Part shown: positions 21,591 to 33,100 of the stretch, in pieces
How the letters are laid out: each line of letters opens with the position of its first letter
How positions within the stretch are numbered: position 1 is the first letter of the stretch
Assembly: GCA_001247695.2 (NCBI GenBank)
Contig: LGRX02027232.1
Coordinates: 1-64,000, forward strand
Length of the DNA: 64,000 bases
Reading direction: 5' to 3'
Source of the DNA: Cymbomonas tetramitiformis
Taxonomy: Eukaryota > Chlorophyta > Pyramimonadophyceae > Pyramimonadales > Pyramimonadaceae
The notes under the pieces: generated by a model
Databases searched by the model: none
What the model was told of the DNA's origin: nothing
The model's input: the letters and a program-made list of their open reading frames with translations, nothing else
Position numbers and translations under genes: made by a program

Positions 21591-24516
21591 TTGGCAGTGC
21601 TGGTGGATATGAATACCGAAGTCAGTATCGCGACGGAGTCCGTGCAGGACATTGTGCTGGCCCTGCAGGCTGAGCCCGCCCCCGCGATTACGTTGTGTGT
21701 CACGGACGTGCCAAACCTAGCAGCAGGAAAGCAGTCGCAACCGCTGGTCACGCACGGGAAGGCGAGTCCGAACGGAGTGACCGTGCAGGAGGCCGTATGG
21801 TACTTCATGGATATGAAAAGGCGACAGAGGTGGACTGATGACCATTTCGACACCTTCCTGAAAGTCCTGAAGATGCTCCTGGGCGGCAATACATGCAACC
21901 TGCCGGGATCGCTATGGCACATGAGACGGGCGCTCGGTGCGGAGAGCGTATGGGACTATGCGATACACGTGTGTCCCAAGTTCCACCGCAATTTCGCATG
22001 GCAAAACGGGGAGGGAAAGCCCGGGAAGAGGGTGCAAGAGGTATGCGGCGTGCCCACGAAGCGTGGGGCGGATGGCGAGCCCACAGAGTGGTGCACGGAG
22101 GCGAGGTACGACGTTGTTAAAACGGCGCGCGGGGAGGAGTATCGTCCCAACCAAGGAGTACTACTTCTATTTCACCGTGAAGCGGCTGGTGCGGCGCTGG
22201 ATGATGGACTACGACTTTGCTAAGCAGCGTGCGAGTCCCACGGCCAGAGCTCCCGAAAACGCTTGTGTCATGAGCAGCCCGCACGGGCTACGAGTCAACG
22301 AGCACCCTAGCGTCGGTGGCAGACTACTGCGTGAGACGCCGAGTGGGAACCAGGGGAAACCAGGGGTATTACGAACTGGGATGGGCATCGAATATGGAGA
22401 GGACGACGGGCAAGCAAAGAAGCATGACAAACAGTGCGACCCGTGCCGATGTTCTTACTCCTTGTAACGGACGAGTGCCGCGGCTGATTGTATACGAACG
22501 TTGCCGATAGGCGATGCGTGATGGGTGAAAGGACCGCAACTGACTAGCGCGTTGCCATCGCAGGAATTGGTCCACGCGGTTCGGCGCGATGCGAAGTGCG
22601 GACCTCCCTCCCAAGGTAGGTAGTGCGTCACGACGTGTGACAAAGCCCAACCCGCAGTCAACATCTACATGAGTGTGTGCGCACGGAGGTGCGTGTGACG
22701 CTCCAGCGCGGCTTGAAGAGATCATAGGCTATTGCGCTTGACTGCGTGTGCAATGGAGGGTATCCGCAGGAACGTGTGAAGATGAAGCACTGCGGTGTGA
22801 TCTCGATTGCCCCTGGCCCACGTCAACACTGGAAGGACGTCGACGTGTTGCTAGAACCCATGATGGAAGAGCTGAAACAACTGAGTAAGGGCCATGCCGA
22901 TGCTGACCAAACCCCTTTCAGGGTGTATGACGGGTACTTCCAGGTGTGGCATGAACAGCTCAGCGTGTTCCTGATGTTATGCTACTGCAATACGATTGCG
23001 CGTAACGACTTGGGGAAGTTCGCTCCCGTGGCGGCAAGGCGCAACGACTTCAAAAGCATCTGGGAGGCCACTAAGGGCCCTAACGGTAATGGTATGTACT
23101 GCTTGGGCTATGCGAACCCCATCTCGTAGACATACTTGGACGAAGGGGAGGTGTTGTATGCCAATGATCCGAGTGTGTGGTTAACCAAGGAGGACCACAA
23201 GGAACTGGTGAGGCTGACCGCGGAGGATGGTGTGGATCCGATGCGAACCGGCCGATATGCAGCCGGGCCGTTAGAGCAGCTGGACTACTTTGACCCCATC
23301 TACGGGTACGTGCTGCCGTTCATGCACATGATGTGTTACGGCGTCATCAAGAAGTTCCTGAAAATGCTGCGAAACAAGGTGAACAATTGCCCAAACACGT
23401 GCTATTTCTCACCCATGCAACTGAAGCAGTTGCAGGCCAACGGAAAGGGACTGACCGCGCCGCATGACATGCACCGGGAGTACCAGGACTTCGTGCAATA
23501 CGCGGGTGAGCACCCGGATCTTACCACGGATACCGACACCCATCACCTTGCATGTGCCTTGTTTAGTAGGAACGGGCGTGGCAGATGCGCCAACCTTATT
23601 CGCCCGGTCCGCGTGCAACCATGTTTGTGTGCACCGGCAGGGAATGGCCACACCTACTAACCGTAGGGATGAATGCTACTACAACCAGGTATATATGTAT
23701 GCACTGCTGTTAGTTTGTTGGTGTCTGACAGCGAAGGGTCTGAAAAAGGTTCCGTGTATCTTCAAGAGGAAGATGGGAAGATAGTGAAAGAGAGTCTAGT
23801 GTGTGGCATCTCGGACTTTCACCGAGAACCTCCAAACCGATTGGTTTGGCGCTCTAGAAGTTGAGCTAATGCCACTAGAAACTAGGAACTACACCATGGA
23901 TTCTGGGACCACCCGGGCTGACGATTCCTCCAAGGTGTGCCATCTCCTTGACACCGGCCACTATCTCGTCCGCGACGGTGTACCAACCGCTGCGTTGGCA
24001 AACGAGGAGGGGGGTCGTCTGCACCGGGAACTGGTGGGGTGCGTCCGATCCCTTTTTAGCGATCATGCAAGCCCTTCCCTGGATGCAGCCATGGACGTCC
24101 TTCGATTCTCGCGCATGCGAAGAGGCGATGAGGACTTCACATCCCGGGTTTACACCCGGGCAAAAACGCGTATCTCCTTCAACGTGGCTTTGAGTACATG
24201 CGCGGCCGACGCTTTTGAGTACGGCACCGTGGAGGCTTACTACTTGATCTTCCTGAAGCGTTCCGCCGAGAACTCCGCCGCCAACGACACCGTGTGCCGC
24301 CTGGCTATGGTGACCGCCTACCCCACTGTTGAGGACCTTACCATGAACAGCCGGGGCGTGTATGTGTGTAACGAGGCAGAAAAACGTACACTTCTCCTAC
24401 CGGTAAGCCGTCTCGAAACCAAGGTCATTATCCATCGCCCACCTGGAAACCGCGTACCTCTACACGCCACTTACCTATGGCCGGGGATGAAAGCGGTACG
24501 TTGCAAGAAGCAATAG
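21591..24516 (+). pseudogene. decayed tnp2 (CACTA-type) transposase
   Basis: Successive frames give parts of a tnp2-like transposase in order. VQEAVWYFMDMKRRQRW and HVCPKFHRNFAW (21.6-22.1 kb) are the N-terminal domain with its CP..C cluster. KEYYFYFTVKRLVRRW follows in another frame (22.15 kb). IAPGPRQHWKDVDVLLEPMM (22.8 kb) is the characteristic IPGP..xxDxFLxPLxxEL motif. FDPIYGYVLPFMHMMCYGVI (23.3 kb) matches the MH..xLGV block, and 23803-24516 is the C-terminal domain. Lesions: a frameshift near 22145, a gap to 22746, a TAG at 23127-23129 and a frame change before 23803. CACTA transposases cut and paste DNA. This copy cannot make an intact protein. Confidence 0.65.
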
Positions 24517-24710
24517 CGCAAGCTACCTCATGAGCTCCGCGCAGCAATCGAAGGAGGACACCGAACGCCAGCGCAGCTTCATCAGCTCCGTCCAATTGCT
24601 CTGTGTCGATAGCGAATGCCTGCTTGCCACATGGAACGTATCTGTTCCAGTGGTACTTTTAGTAGCATCGGCAGTCCCTCTTAGCATGCCACGTGGAACA
24701 ATCTGGAATT

Positions 24711-26051
24711 TCTGTTAATAGCTAGTGGTGCTAGTGTTAATAGACATGCCACGTGGAACAATCTGGAATTTCTGTTAATATCTAGTGGTGCTAGTGTTAA
24801 TAGTCATGACACGTGGACGATCCGGTCAAATCTGTTAATTTATGACCGTTTACAGTCTGCCAAGTGTTAGTATCCGGTAAAACTGCTAATCCGAGTGCCA
24901 CGTGTATGATTCCTATTAAAAGTGTTAATTTTCTGTTAATATTCCTTACATGTGTAACGATCTCGCGAGGGGGGCCTATTTTAACTCCCTCCGGCACCCC
25001 TCCGATTAAGTGTTAACATTCTGTTAACCCCTTAGCTGCGACACGTTGAGAATTCTCAACAAGGCCTCGAAAATGAGAGCGTGGCTTACCATGAAACTGC
25101 ATATGCGCGGTTGGCGCATCGAATATTGTAAGGTTTGTGGGTGCGCTCATGATATATGGCTACAGGTTAACCAATAGTATAGCACATATACTAGTGCGAT
25201 ATATCTCTCACGTGTTAGTATTTCCAAACCCAAATTTGTCTATTTGTGTCATTTTGCGCTTAAATTTGGCTTTGAAAAGTAGCTAACCAACCCATAAACA
25301 TCCCGTATTGGTAAGCATATACGTGGCCATGTGGAAATATACGATAGAAATGGATCCCAACGCCAGTCTCGCATGCAACATGGGATATTATATCACCACA
25401 TAGTCTCATTTTATGAGCAAAAACACCTGAGTTTTAGCTTAAGTATGGAAAACATTTCTTAAGTGAGGAAAACATTTGAATCCAAGTGTTTTTTCGGTGT
25501 TTTTTTGGCCATTTTTGGTATTTTTTGACACATTGGGCGGTATTAATGCGTACTATGGATTAGGGATAGTCTAATATGTTAATTTCCGCGATATTTTACC
25601 ATGATACAGGTCAATAAGACTGCAGTCACGCATCGTACACAAGACGTATGCGTAATTTCTATGCTCAAAATACTCAAAATTTTGGTTGGATAATCCATAT
25701 ATCTCGAGATATACGATAGATATAGCTATACCATGATTCGTTGTGGCTTATTTGATGGTCTCCTACAACATACATGATGTCGTATGCGTGCATGCGGCCA
25801 TGATCACGCAATACTTTGAATTGTCCCCAAACCACATATTTTTGCAAAAGATTCCAACCGCAACTAAGGGGTTAAAATTGTGTTAATTTAACATTCTGTT
25901 AACATTCTGTTAACATGAATTATATAATTCCTTAACTTTCGCCCAAGCCAATCAATAAGTACCACCGGGATTTATAACACCACTATTAACAGTTCCTACC
26001 CGTTAACACTTTTTAACACATAATTAACACTTTTTAACACTTTATTAACAG
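24711..26051. mobile_element. inverted-repeat (foldback/MITE-like) element rich in TGTTAA
   Basis: The two ends are imperfect inverted repeats built from CTGTTAATA/TGTTAACA motifs. The inner arms match well: TTAACCCCTTAGCTGCG near 25025 against the reverse complement of CGCAACTAAGGGGTTAA near 25859. A 60-bp direct duplication containing CATGCCACGTGGAACAATCT sits at the left end (24686 and 24746). The middle is AT-rich and has no gene. The element lies between the tnp2 remnant and the truncated gypsy pol, whose frame opens one base after the TTAACAG at its right end. Exact termini are uncertain. Confidence 0.45.
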
Positions 26052-28526
26052 AAATCCTCAGTGGTGTGTGACTTCCCGCAGGCTGACTGGCGGCCCTTGC
26101 TACGAGAGTACGGAATGGAGATTGCGGAGACCATACCCCGAGTGAACGAGCAAGGGGAGCCCAATCGGATGTTCATCTCTCCTGGCGAAGAAAGGGGACA
26201 CCGTACAGCTTTACAGGAGTTGCCCATTCCATGGCCCGTCTTGGTAGTGTTGGCCAAGCCACAGCGAAAGCACTTCGACGAGATCACAGCTCCAAGGGTA
26301 AGACCCTCAGCATCACCAGCAGTGACTCTCAAGGGTGCGGCAGCTAAGATCAGGGACCAAGCAGGTGTGGTGGAACCGGGCATGTTTCTGCGTGCCTTAC
26401 GGGCAGAGCACAGGCGCAGTGAGTACCTTTCAGCCCTGAAGCAAGAACTACTGGCCACTCAGCATCACCGCACCGAGCATTTTCGGCTGGTGAGCAACAT
26501 CATCTGGAGAGTAGCGGAAGGACGCTATCAGGTGGTTTTAGCTCCCGACTCCCCTCTGAGAGAGCTGGTCTTGAGGGAGGCTCATGAAGCACCTGCAGCA
26601 GGTCACACAGGGAGGGACAAGACCTTGGACAGAGTCAGACGACGATTCTGGTGGCCGCGAATGGACCTGGACGTAGCTGAATGGGTGAAGACGTGTGTAA
26701 CCTGTCAGCAAACCCAGCCGCGCCAAGGATACCCAGCAGGCCTGTTACAGCCTCACTCTGTGCCTAGTCGATTGTGGGAAGTGGTGAGTATAGACTTTGT
26801 TACTGGGCTTCCCACGACAGAGAGAGGTGTGAATGCCTTCGCCACCTTTACTTGTAAACTGAGTAAGATGGTGCACGGGGTCCCAATGGCGTATAACGAT
26901 AGCTCAGCAGAGGTGGTGACCAGAATGTTCATGGATGCAGTGTGGCGACTGCACGGGGCCCCGATGAAGATTGTGTGTGACCGGGACCCGCGCTTTCGAG
27001 ACGCTCTGACTCAGGAGTTCATGCGACTGATGGGCGTGAAGGTAGCCAGCACCACCCCTTATCACCCGCAGAGTGATGGCCAGGCTGAGCGCAGTAACCA
27101 CACCGTGGAGCGCATGCTGCGTTGTTACGTGGCAGAGAACCAGGAGGATTGGGACCTGTGGGTGGCTCCAGTGGAGTACGCCATCAACGACTCCAAGTCG
27201 GCAGTGACAGGGTTCTCACCGTTCGAACTGGTGTACGGACATGCGCCAGCGACCCAGTTGGACCTCTTCATGGACGCAGCTCTGGAGGGAGGCGCAAAGA
27301 GGAGGAAGGGAGGTCGCACAGCAGCGGACAAGCAGGGTACCGCTCACCAGTTGGCCAAGCAGTTCGCGCAGCAGCTGCAGGCGGCACGAGAAGGTTTGCA
27401 ACTGGCTCAGCAGCGTATGATAGAGCAGTTCGATGCACGGCACCGTCTCCAGCAGTATAAGGTGAATGATCAGGTGTGGGTGGATGGACAGCACTTGGCG
27501 TTGCCCGGTGACAGGGGCTTGAAACCCAAGCTGCGCAAATTGCGGCACGGACCTCTGCGAGTAGTAGAGTGTTTGTACAGCGATCGACAGCAAGAACTGC
27601 CAGTACAGGACCGAGGAGCCCCGTCAGCATACAGACTGGAGTTGCCCGTGCACTGGAAGGTGCATGACACTTTCACTGCAGACAGGCTTAGCCCAGTACA
27701 GTCAGGCGCAGATCACTTTGTCAGCAGACGGGAAGAGATGGCACCGCCGCCAGTAATGGTAGAAGGGCAAAAGGAGCGCGAGGTGGAGCGCATCATCCGC
27801 ACACGCTTCAGAAAGCTAGGCGGGAAAACTGGCGGGTCAGTACAGGAGTGGTTGACCAAGTGGAAGGGATTACCACACAGTCACAGCCAGTGGCGGACCC
27901 AAGAAGACCTGGAGGGCAAGGGAGGCAGGCTGGAACCCCTGAGGGCCTTTGAGGCCGATGAGAAGAAGCAGAGGAGGGCTCCAGAAAAGAGGCGTAGGGA
28001 GACGCACGGTCAGCAGCAGAAGCAGAGGGCTCAGCTCATGGCAATGAGAGCCCCCACTCCGAAGGTTTACAGTAAGGGTGCCAGTCAGGTCTACCAGCCG
28101 CATCTTACGACGGTGCAACATCCTGTGAGGATCCTCGTCCTCTTCTGTGGGACTGGGTCTGTAGAACAACAGTTCCAACGACAGTTCGACGACTGCGAAG
28201 TGGTGACAGTGGATATTCTTCCCAAGTGGCAAGCAACATGCACCGAGGACATTCTCCACTGGAACTACAGGCTGTACCCCCGACACTATTTCGACGTGAT
28301 CTGGGCGAGCCCACCATGTAAGGAGTACAGCAAGGCCAAGACTGTGGGAGTACCAGACCTGGAGCTGGCTGATCGGCGAGTGAAGCGTACCCGGCAGATC
28401 ATCGAGTACTACGATCCAGTATACTACTTCATTGAGAACCCAGCTGGAGATGCTCTGCGAGGGCTGCACACGCGATCTGTGATGAAGGGTTTGCCCGCTC
28501 CTCACCCCGTCTCCTACTGTAGGTGA
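26052..28526 (+). CDS. Ty3/gypsy integrase-chromodomain-C5 DNA methyltransferase fusion (5'-truncated pol)
   Basis: An 821-residue frame, counting from a GTG at 26061 with no ATG upstream. Integrase: HHCC zinc finger with His174, His182, Cys212 and Cys215; catalytic Asp245, Asp307 and Glu343, exact DD35E spacing. A chromodomain follows (about 573-620, VERIIRTRF..EWLTKWKGLP). After a basic Gln-rich linker comes a cytosine-5 methyltransferase: motif I LVLFCGTGS (692-700), acidic VVTVDI (Asp718), motif IV SPPCKEYSK with the Pro-Cys pair (Cys753), and motif VI FIENPAGD (790-797). The frame stops at SYCR, where the family normally continues toward the target-recognition region. AG|GTGACC at the end could be a splice donor, otherwise the enzyme is truncated. 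Reverse transcriptase, RNase H and gag are missing upstream, replaced by the inverted-repeat element. Retroelement-borne C5 methyltransferases have been described in dinoflagellates and Klebsormidium. Confidence 0.85.
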   Translation, partial: KSSVVCDFPQADWRPLLREYGMEIAETIPRVNEQGEPNRMFISPGEERGHRTALQELPIPWPVLVVLAKPQRKHFDEITAPRVRPSASPAVTLKGAAAKIRDQAGVVEPGMFLRALRAEHRRSEYLSALKQELLATQHHRTEHFRLVSNIIWRVAEGRYQVVLAPDSPLRELVLREAHEAPAAGHTGRDKTLDRVRRRFWWPRMDLDVAEWVKTCVTCQQTQPRQGYPAGLLQPHSVPSRLWEVVSIDFVTGLPTTERGVNAFATFTCKLSKMVHGVPMAYNDSSAEVVTRMFMDAVWRLHGAPMKIVCDRDPRFRDALTQEFMRLMGVKVASTTPYHPQSDGQAERSNHTVERMLRCYVAENQEDWDLWVAPVEYAINDSKSAVTGFSPFELVYGHAPATQLDLFMDAALEGGAKRRKGGRTAADKQGTAHQLAKQFAQQLQAAREGLQLAQQRMIEQFDARHRLQQYKVNDQVWVDGQHLALPGDRGLKPKLRKLRHGPLRVVECLYSDRQQELPVQDRGAPSAYRLELPVHWKVHDTFTADRLSPVQSGADHFVSRREEMAPPPVMVEGQKEREVERIIRTRFRKLGGKTGGSVQEWLTKWKGLPHSHSQWRTQEDLEGKGGRLEPLRAFEADEKKQRRAPEKRRRETHGQQQKQRAQLMAMRAPTPKVYSKGASQVYQPHLTTVQHPVRILVLFCGTGSVEQQFQRQFDDCEVVTVDILPKWQATCTEDILHWNYRLYPRHYFDVIWASPPCKEYSKAKTVGVPDLELADRRVKRTRQIIEYYDPVYYFIENPAGDALRGLHTRSVMKGLPAPHPVSYCR

Positions 28527-28573
28527 CCACTTCCGCGACTCAGATGGGATGGATTGACTGTTTTTTGTACTCA

Positions 28574-29372
28574 CCCATATGGTGCACGATTCCTATAGTT
28601 TAGCATTTTTGAGAACCAATTTTCATGTTGAGAATCTGATATTTGATGTCCACATATGTCAGTTGCATGTTACCACAACCCTAATTTGGGTTTAAAGGTC
28701 CCAAAATGGACTCAAATTGCAGTTTTAGCCACATTTTAGCAACTTTCACCTTGATTGCGCCCATATGGGGCGCGATCCCTACGGTCTGGCATTTTTGAGA
28801 ACCAATTTTCATGTTGAGAATCCGATATTCGATGTCCGCATATGTCAGTTGCATGTTACCACAACCCTAATTTGGGTTTAAAGGTCCCAAAATGGACTCA
28901 AATTGCAGTTTTAGCCACATTTTAGCAACTTTCACCTTGATTGCGCCCATATGGGGCGCGATTCCTACGGTCTAGCATTTTTGAGAACTACCTCTAATGC
29001 TGAGAATTCGATATTTGATGTCCGCACATGTCAGTTGCATGGTACAATAACCCGAATTTGGGGTTTAAGGTCCCAAAATGGACTCAAATTGCAGTTTTAG
29101 CCACATTTTAGCAACTTTCACCTTGATAGCGCTCATATGGGGCGCGATTCCTACGGTCTAGCATTTTGAATAACCAATTTTGATGTTGAGAATCCGATAT
29201 TTGATGTCCGCATATGTCTGTTGCATGGTACATTAACCCGAATTTGGGGTTTAAGGTCCCAAAATGGACTCAAATTGCAGTTTTAGCCACATTTTAGCAA
29301 CTTTCACCTTGATAGCGCTCATATGGGGCGCGATTCCTACGGTCTAGCATTTTTGAGAACTACCTTTCATGT
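28574..29372. repeat. 186-bp tandem satellite, 4.3 copies
   Basis: Monomer starts at CCCATATGG..GCGATTCCTA at 28574, 28760, 28946, 29132 and 29318, exactly 186 bp apart. Each contains TTGAGAACCAATTTTCATG and CAAAATGGACTCAAATTGC. It begins 48 bp after the methyltransferase stop. The stretch 29373-30158 shows no gene I can support. Confidence 0.95.
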
Positions 29373-30159
29373 TGGTGGTGACAACTCCGAGATGGAGGAT
29401 GGTGGAGATGAGACGACATGGGTTGTGTGTGCTCTATACGCATGTCGCCCTCGCGGCGGCCTCTTGTTGGCATCGGATGCGGATCGGTGTCATTCCACCG
29501 GAAATTTTGTTCACTGCATGCATTGCCTGTTAATTTTGCATCGGCTGCGTCGACATGAGCATAACCGCGTTGCTCTCCCCGCAGCGGAGGTCCGAGGTGC
29601 TACAAGCGGGCATCACGCAGCTTTCGCCGTTGCAATAAGTGAACGTGCAATGGGCCCTTTATTATGAGTGTGATGAAAACCTCAGAGGATAGGGAATTGA
29701 TGTTCTTTGTGGTTATGACTTATGCATGTTAAGATCTTCCCATATTCACACGATCGCGTAGACGCGTACGTAATCGGAGCAGACAGGATGAAGCGGATGG
29801 CCACTCGTTTATTATTTGTGCAGCGGTGATTATAAAAATATTCATCTCATCAAGCGATCAGAGGAATTCGTCACAATCTATCCATCAATGAAGATATCAA
29901 ACTATGTTGAAATGCTTACTACTCATCATAGCATTATGTATGGCAGGATGCCATGACGTGAGTTATTGGATCGCCCATATCACATCCATGGGTTTATAAC
30001 ATAAAACACATTTTATGTTCTCGCTCCTCGCTAGCATAACAACATAATCGACCTCTGTGTGTTCACATTGAGTGTGTCTATGTCACATACTTGTTGCCAC
30101 TTTTGCTCTACTCTCGATGATATGGTCTACAAGTGCATTATATATACTCGTGCCGCGGA

Positions 30160-33100
30160 TCAAACTTTCCTCTTGTTGCCTCGGCCACGAGCAGCAACTT
30201 GCGGTGTGGCCGCAGATGATGTAGTTTCTCCTGGCCCTTTGCCTCGTCCACGAGCAACAGGTGGCTGTGCATCCGCGGATGATGCAACTCCCCCTCGCCC
30301 CTTGCCTCGGCCACGAGCAGCAACTTGCGGCACCGCCGTTGATGACGATGCAGCTTCGCCTCGGCCCTTGCCTCGTCCACGAGCAACAGGTGGCTGTGCA
30401 GCCGCAGATGATGCAACTCCCCCTCGCCCCTTGCCTCGGCCACGAGCAGCAACTTGCGGCACCGCCGTTGATGACGATGCAGCTTCTCCTCGGCCCTTGC
30501 CTCGTCCACGAGCCACAGGTTGTGGTGCAGCCCCAGATGATGTAGCTCCTCCTCGCCCCATGCCTAGGCCACACACAACAAATGGCAGTGCAGCCACTGA
30601 GTCGATGTCAGCATCCTCTCCACCCTCTTGATTCTGATATCTTGTGGCATCAACACCCACTTGTCCGGTGCGACGCACCCTAGAGTAGATCCGAGACAGA
30701 AATATTTGGACTTTGGAATCTAAGAGTTGCAACTCTTCGCGCCCTACAAAATGGACATCCATTCTCTCCCGGAGGGATGCGGCTGTGATCTTGTTATTGA
30801 GTTCCCACTGAGCAAGCATGAGGACTTCTTGTTCCTCTGAGAATTGGATGCGCGCGGCTCGTGTTAGCATACGCGCCCAGCCTCGCTTTAGCATGGGCGG
30901 CTGAGGGAGAGTGAACGTGAAAGCACATGGAAATGATTGTATAGATGTATGCCGCATTATGTTGAAGATGCCGTGTGTAAGAGATCACAATGCGCAATAT
31001 ATAGTAGGCACCCGCTAAAACAGCAGGCTCTGGAAGACTAATGAAACTCCATAATGAAAATTGTTTTTTCCCAAAAGTGTGCCGTGAGCGTGTGTGTGTG
31101 TGTGTGACCACGCTCATGCATTTGTATCGTGGATGGATAAATATTGTTATGTGTGTATGTGTGGTGCGGCCTGTGTGGTGCGGCCTGTGTGGTTTTAGCA
31201 TGTTTCATATATTACGCATGCTCGGATTTGCTATGCATGCATGTATAGGCTGTGGCATAATTGTCACTGTGAACATCACTGCATCATTATTAGGCAACTT
31301 GCCCCCGGAGAATTTTCTATCCATATTTGTTGGCAATGTGATTCTAGACTTCATCAAAACCCAGCAAAATAATTAAGTAATCAACCTTGTTTTGTTTTTG
31401 TGCAGTGTTGTGTGTGTGTGCGCGCGTGCGCACGCGCGTGTGAACATGCTTGTGCGGCATGTGTATGAATGGATGCATATTGCTGTGTGTGGGTGTGTGG
31501 GTGTGTGTGTGTGCAGGCTTTGTGTGCAGGCTGTGTGGCTTTAGTAACTTGTCTAAATTAGGCATGCTCGGATTTGCTATGTACATTTGTATAGTAGTAG
31601 GTTGCATAAACTAAATTGTGTATGCTTGGATTTGCTATGTATACTATCTTGTATATAAGCTGTATATACAAGTAGTATACATAGCAAATCCAACCACACT
31701 TCTATTGTAGAAAAGTTGCTAAAGCCACACAACATAATACAACCTATACAAGATAGTATACATAGAAAATCCAAGCATGCTTAATTTAGAAAAAAAATGC
31801 TATATCACCCATGCAGCCTATACAAGTATACATAGTAAATCCAGCCCTACATAATTTAGAAAATTTGCTACTAAAGACACAACATATTACAGCATATGCA
31901 AGATAGTATACCTAGTAAATCCAAGTATAAGTATACACATTGTGATATATCACAGCCTATACAAGTATACATACTCAATCCAAGCATACATAATTTAGAA
32001 AAGTTTCTACATCACAGTCTACACAAGTATACAACATAGCAAGTACACGCATACTTAATTTAGAAATTATGCTAAAGCCACACAGCCCGCAACACATAAC
32101 AATATTCATTCATCCATACACACACCGACACGCACACACGCACACACACACAAACACACATATTTAAGTATTTTGCAATCTTCAACTACACGCATACACT
32201 TACACACAATGCGTGGTGGTAAGCCAAGAGTGAATACTAATGTGTACACTTACACACATGAGCACACATGAGCACACATGAGCACACATGAGCACACACA
32301 TGATCACGAGCTTACCTTGAGGTTTGCTTCCGCTGGAATCTCCACCTTGACGACAGTACCAAGTCCGATGCCCCCAAAAATCCAACATCGGAGCATATTT
32401 GATTCTGGCCCACCCTCTCGCTCCTTGACATTGTATTTCGATTGAAGATGATGAATGCTATCAAGCTGTGTATTTTCGGGCAATTTGTGTATGGGAACAT
32501 AGACAGCCTTATTATCAAGGCCTTTCATGGGTAGGAGGTCCAAAGAGTTCGTGACCTCCTTTGCGGTTTGCTGATTGGAGCCTTCGCCCCCGCGTCCACG
32601 CATGCGCTTCAAGTGTTGGCTGAACTGGCCACCTTTCATGGCGTTTCTACTCTTCCCCTCTCCTGGAATGCTGTGAGTGTGCCTCCAGAATGACATGCCG
32701 GTGCTGTCCATTGTATCCTCGACCAATGTACCAAACAATAATGCGGCACCGACATAATCCCCTGCTTTGTCACTAGCTATACTAGCTTTAACTCTCTCGG
32801 GATGCATCTGATGATGCGTTGCTGCCGAGAATTTCACTACTCCTAATGCCGTGACAGCACTTTGATTGCTTTCATCGCTCAGCACATTGTACGTGGAGAT
32901 GTCAAGCATATGCCTTCGTTGCTCTGGAGATAAATCAGGGGCATCAGCCTCCCGGACTTTCTGATATACGCATGCTATATGATGTGAAATTCTGGTCGCA
33001 TCCCCATAGCCCTCCGCCTGTGTCACCTCTGTGGTAAGTCAGCATCAAAGCTAAAAACACATATGTGTGCGTGCATGTAATGAGCGTGGACCTACCTCGG

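Noticed and set aside
29323..29667. 114-aa frame after the 186-bp satellite
   Set aside because: Its start lies in the satellite and the rest has no recognisable content.
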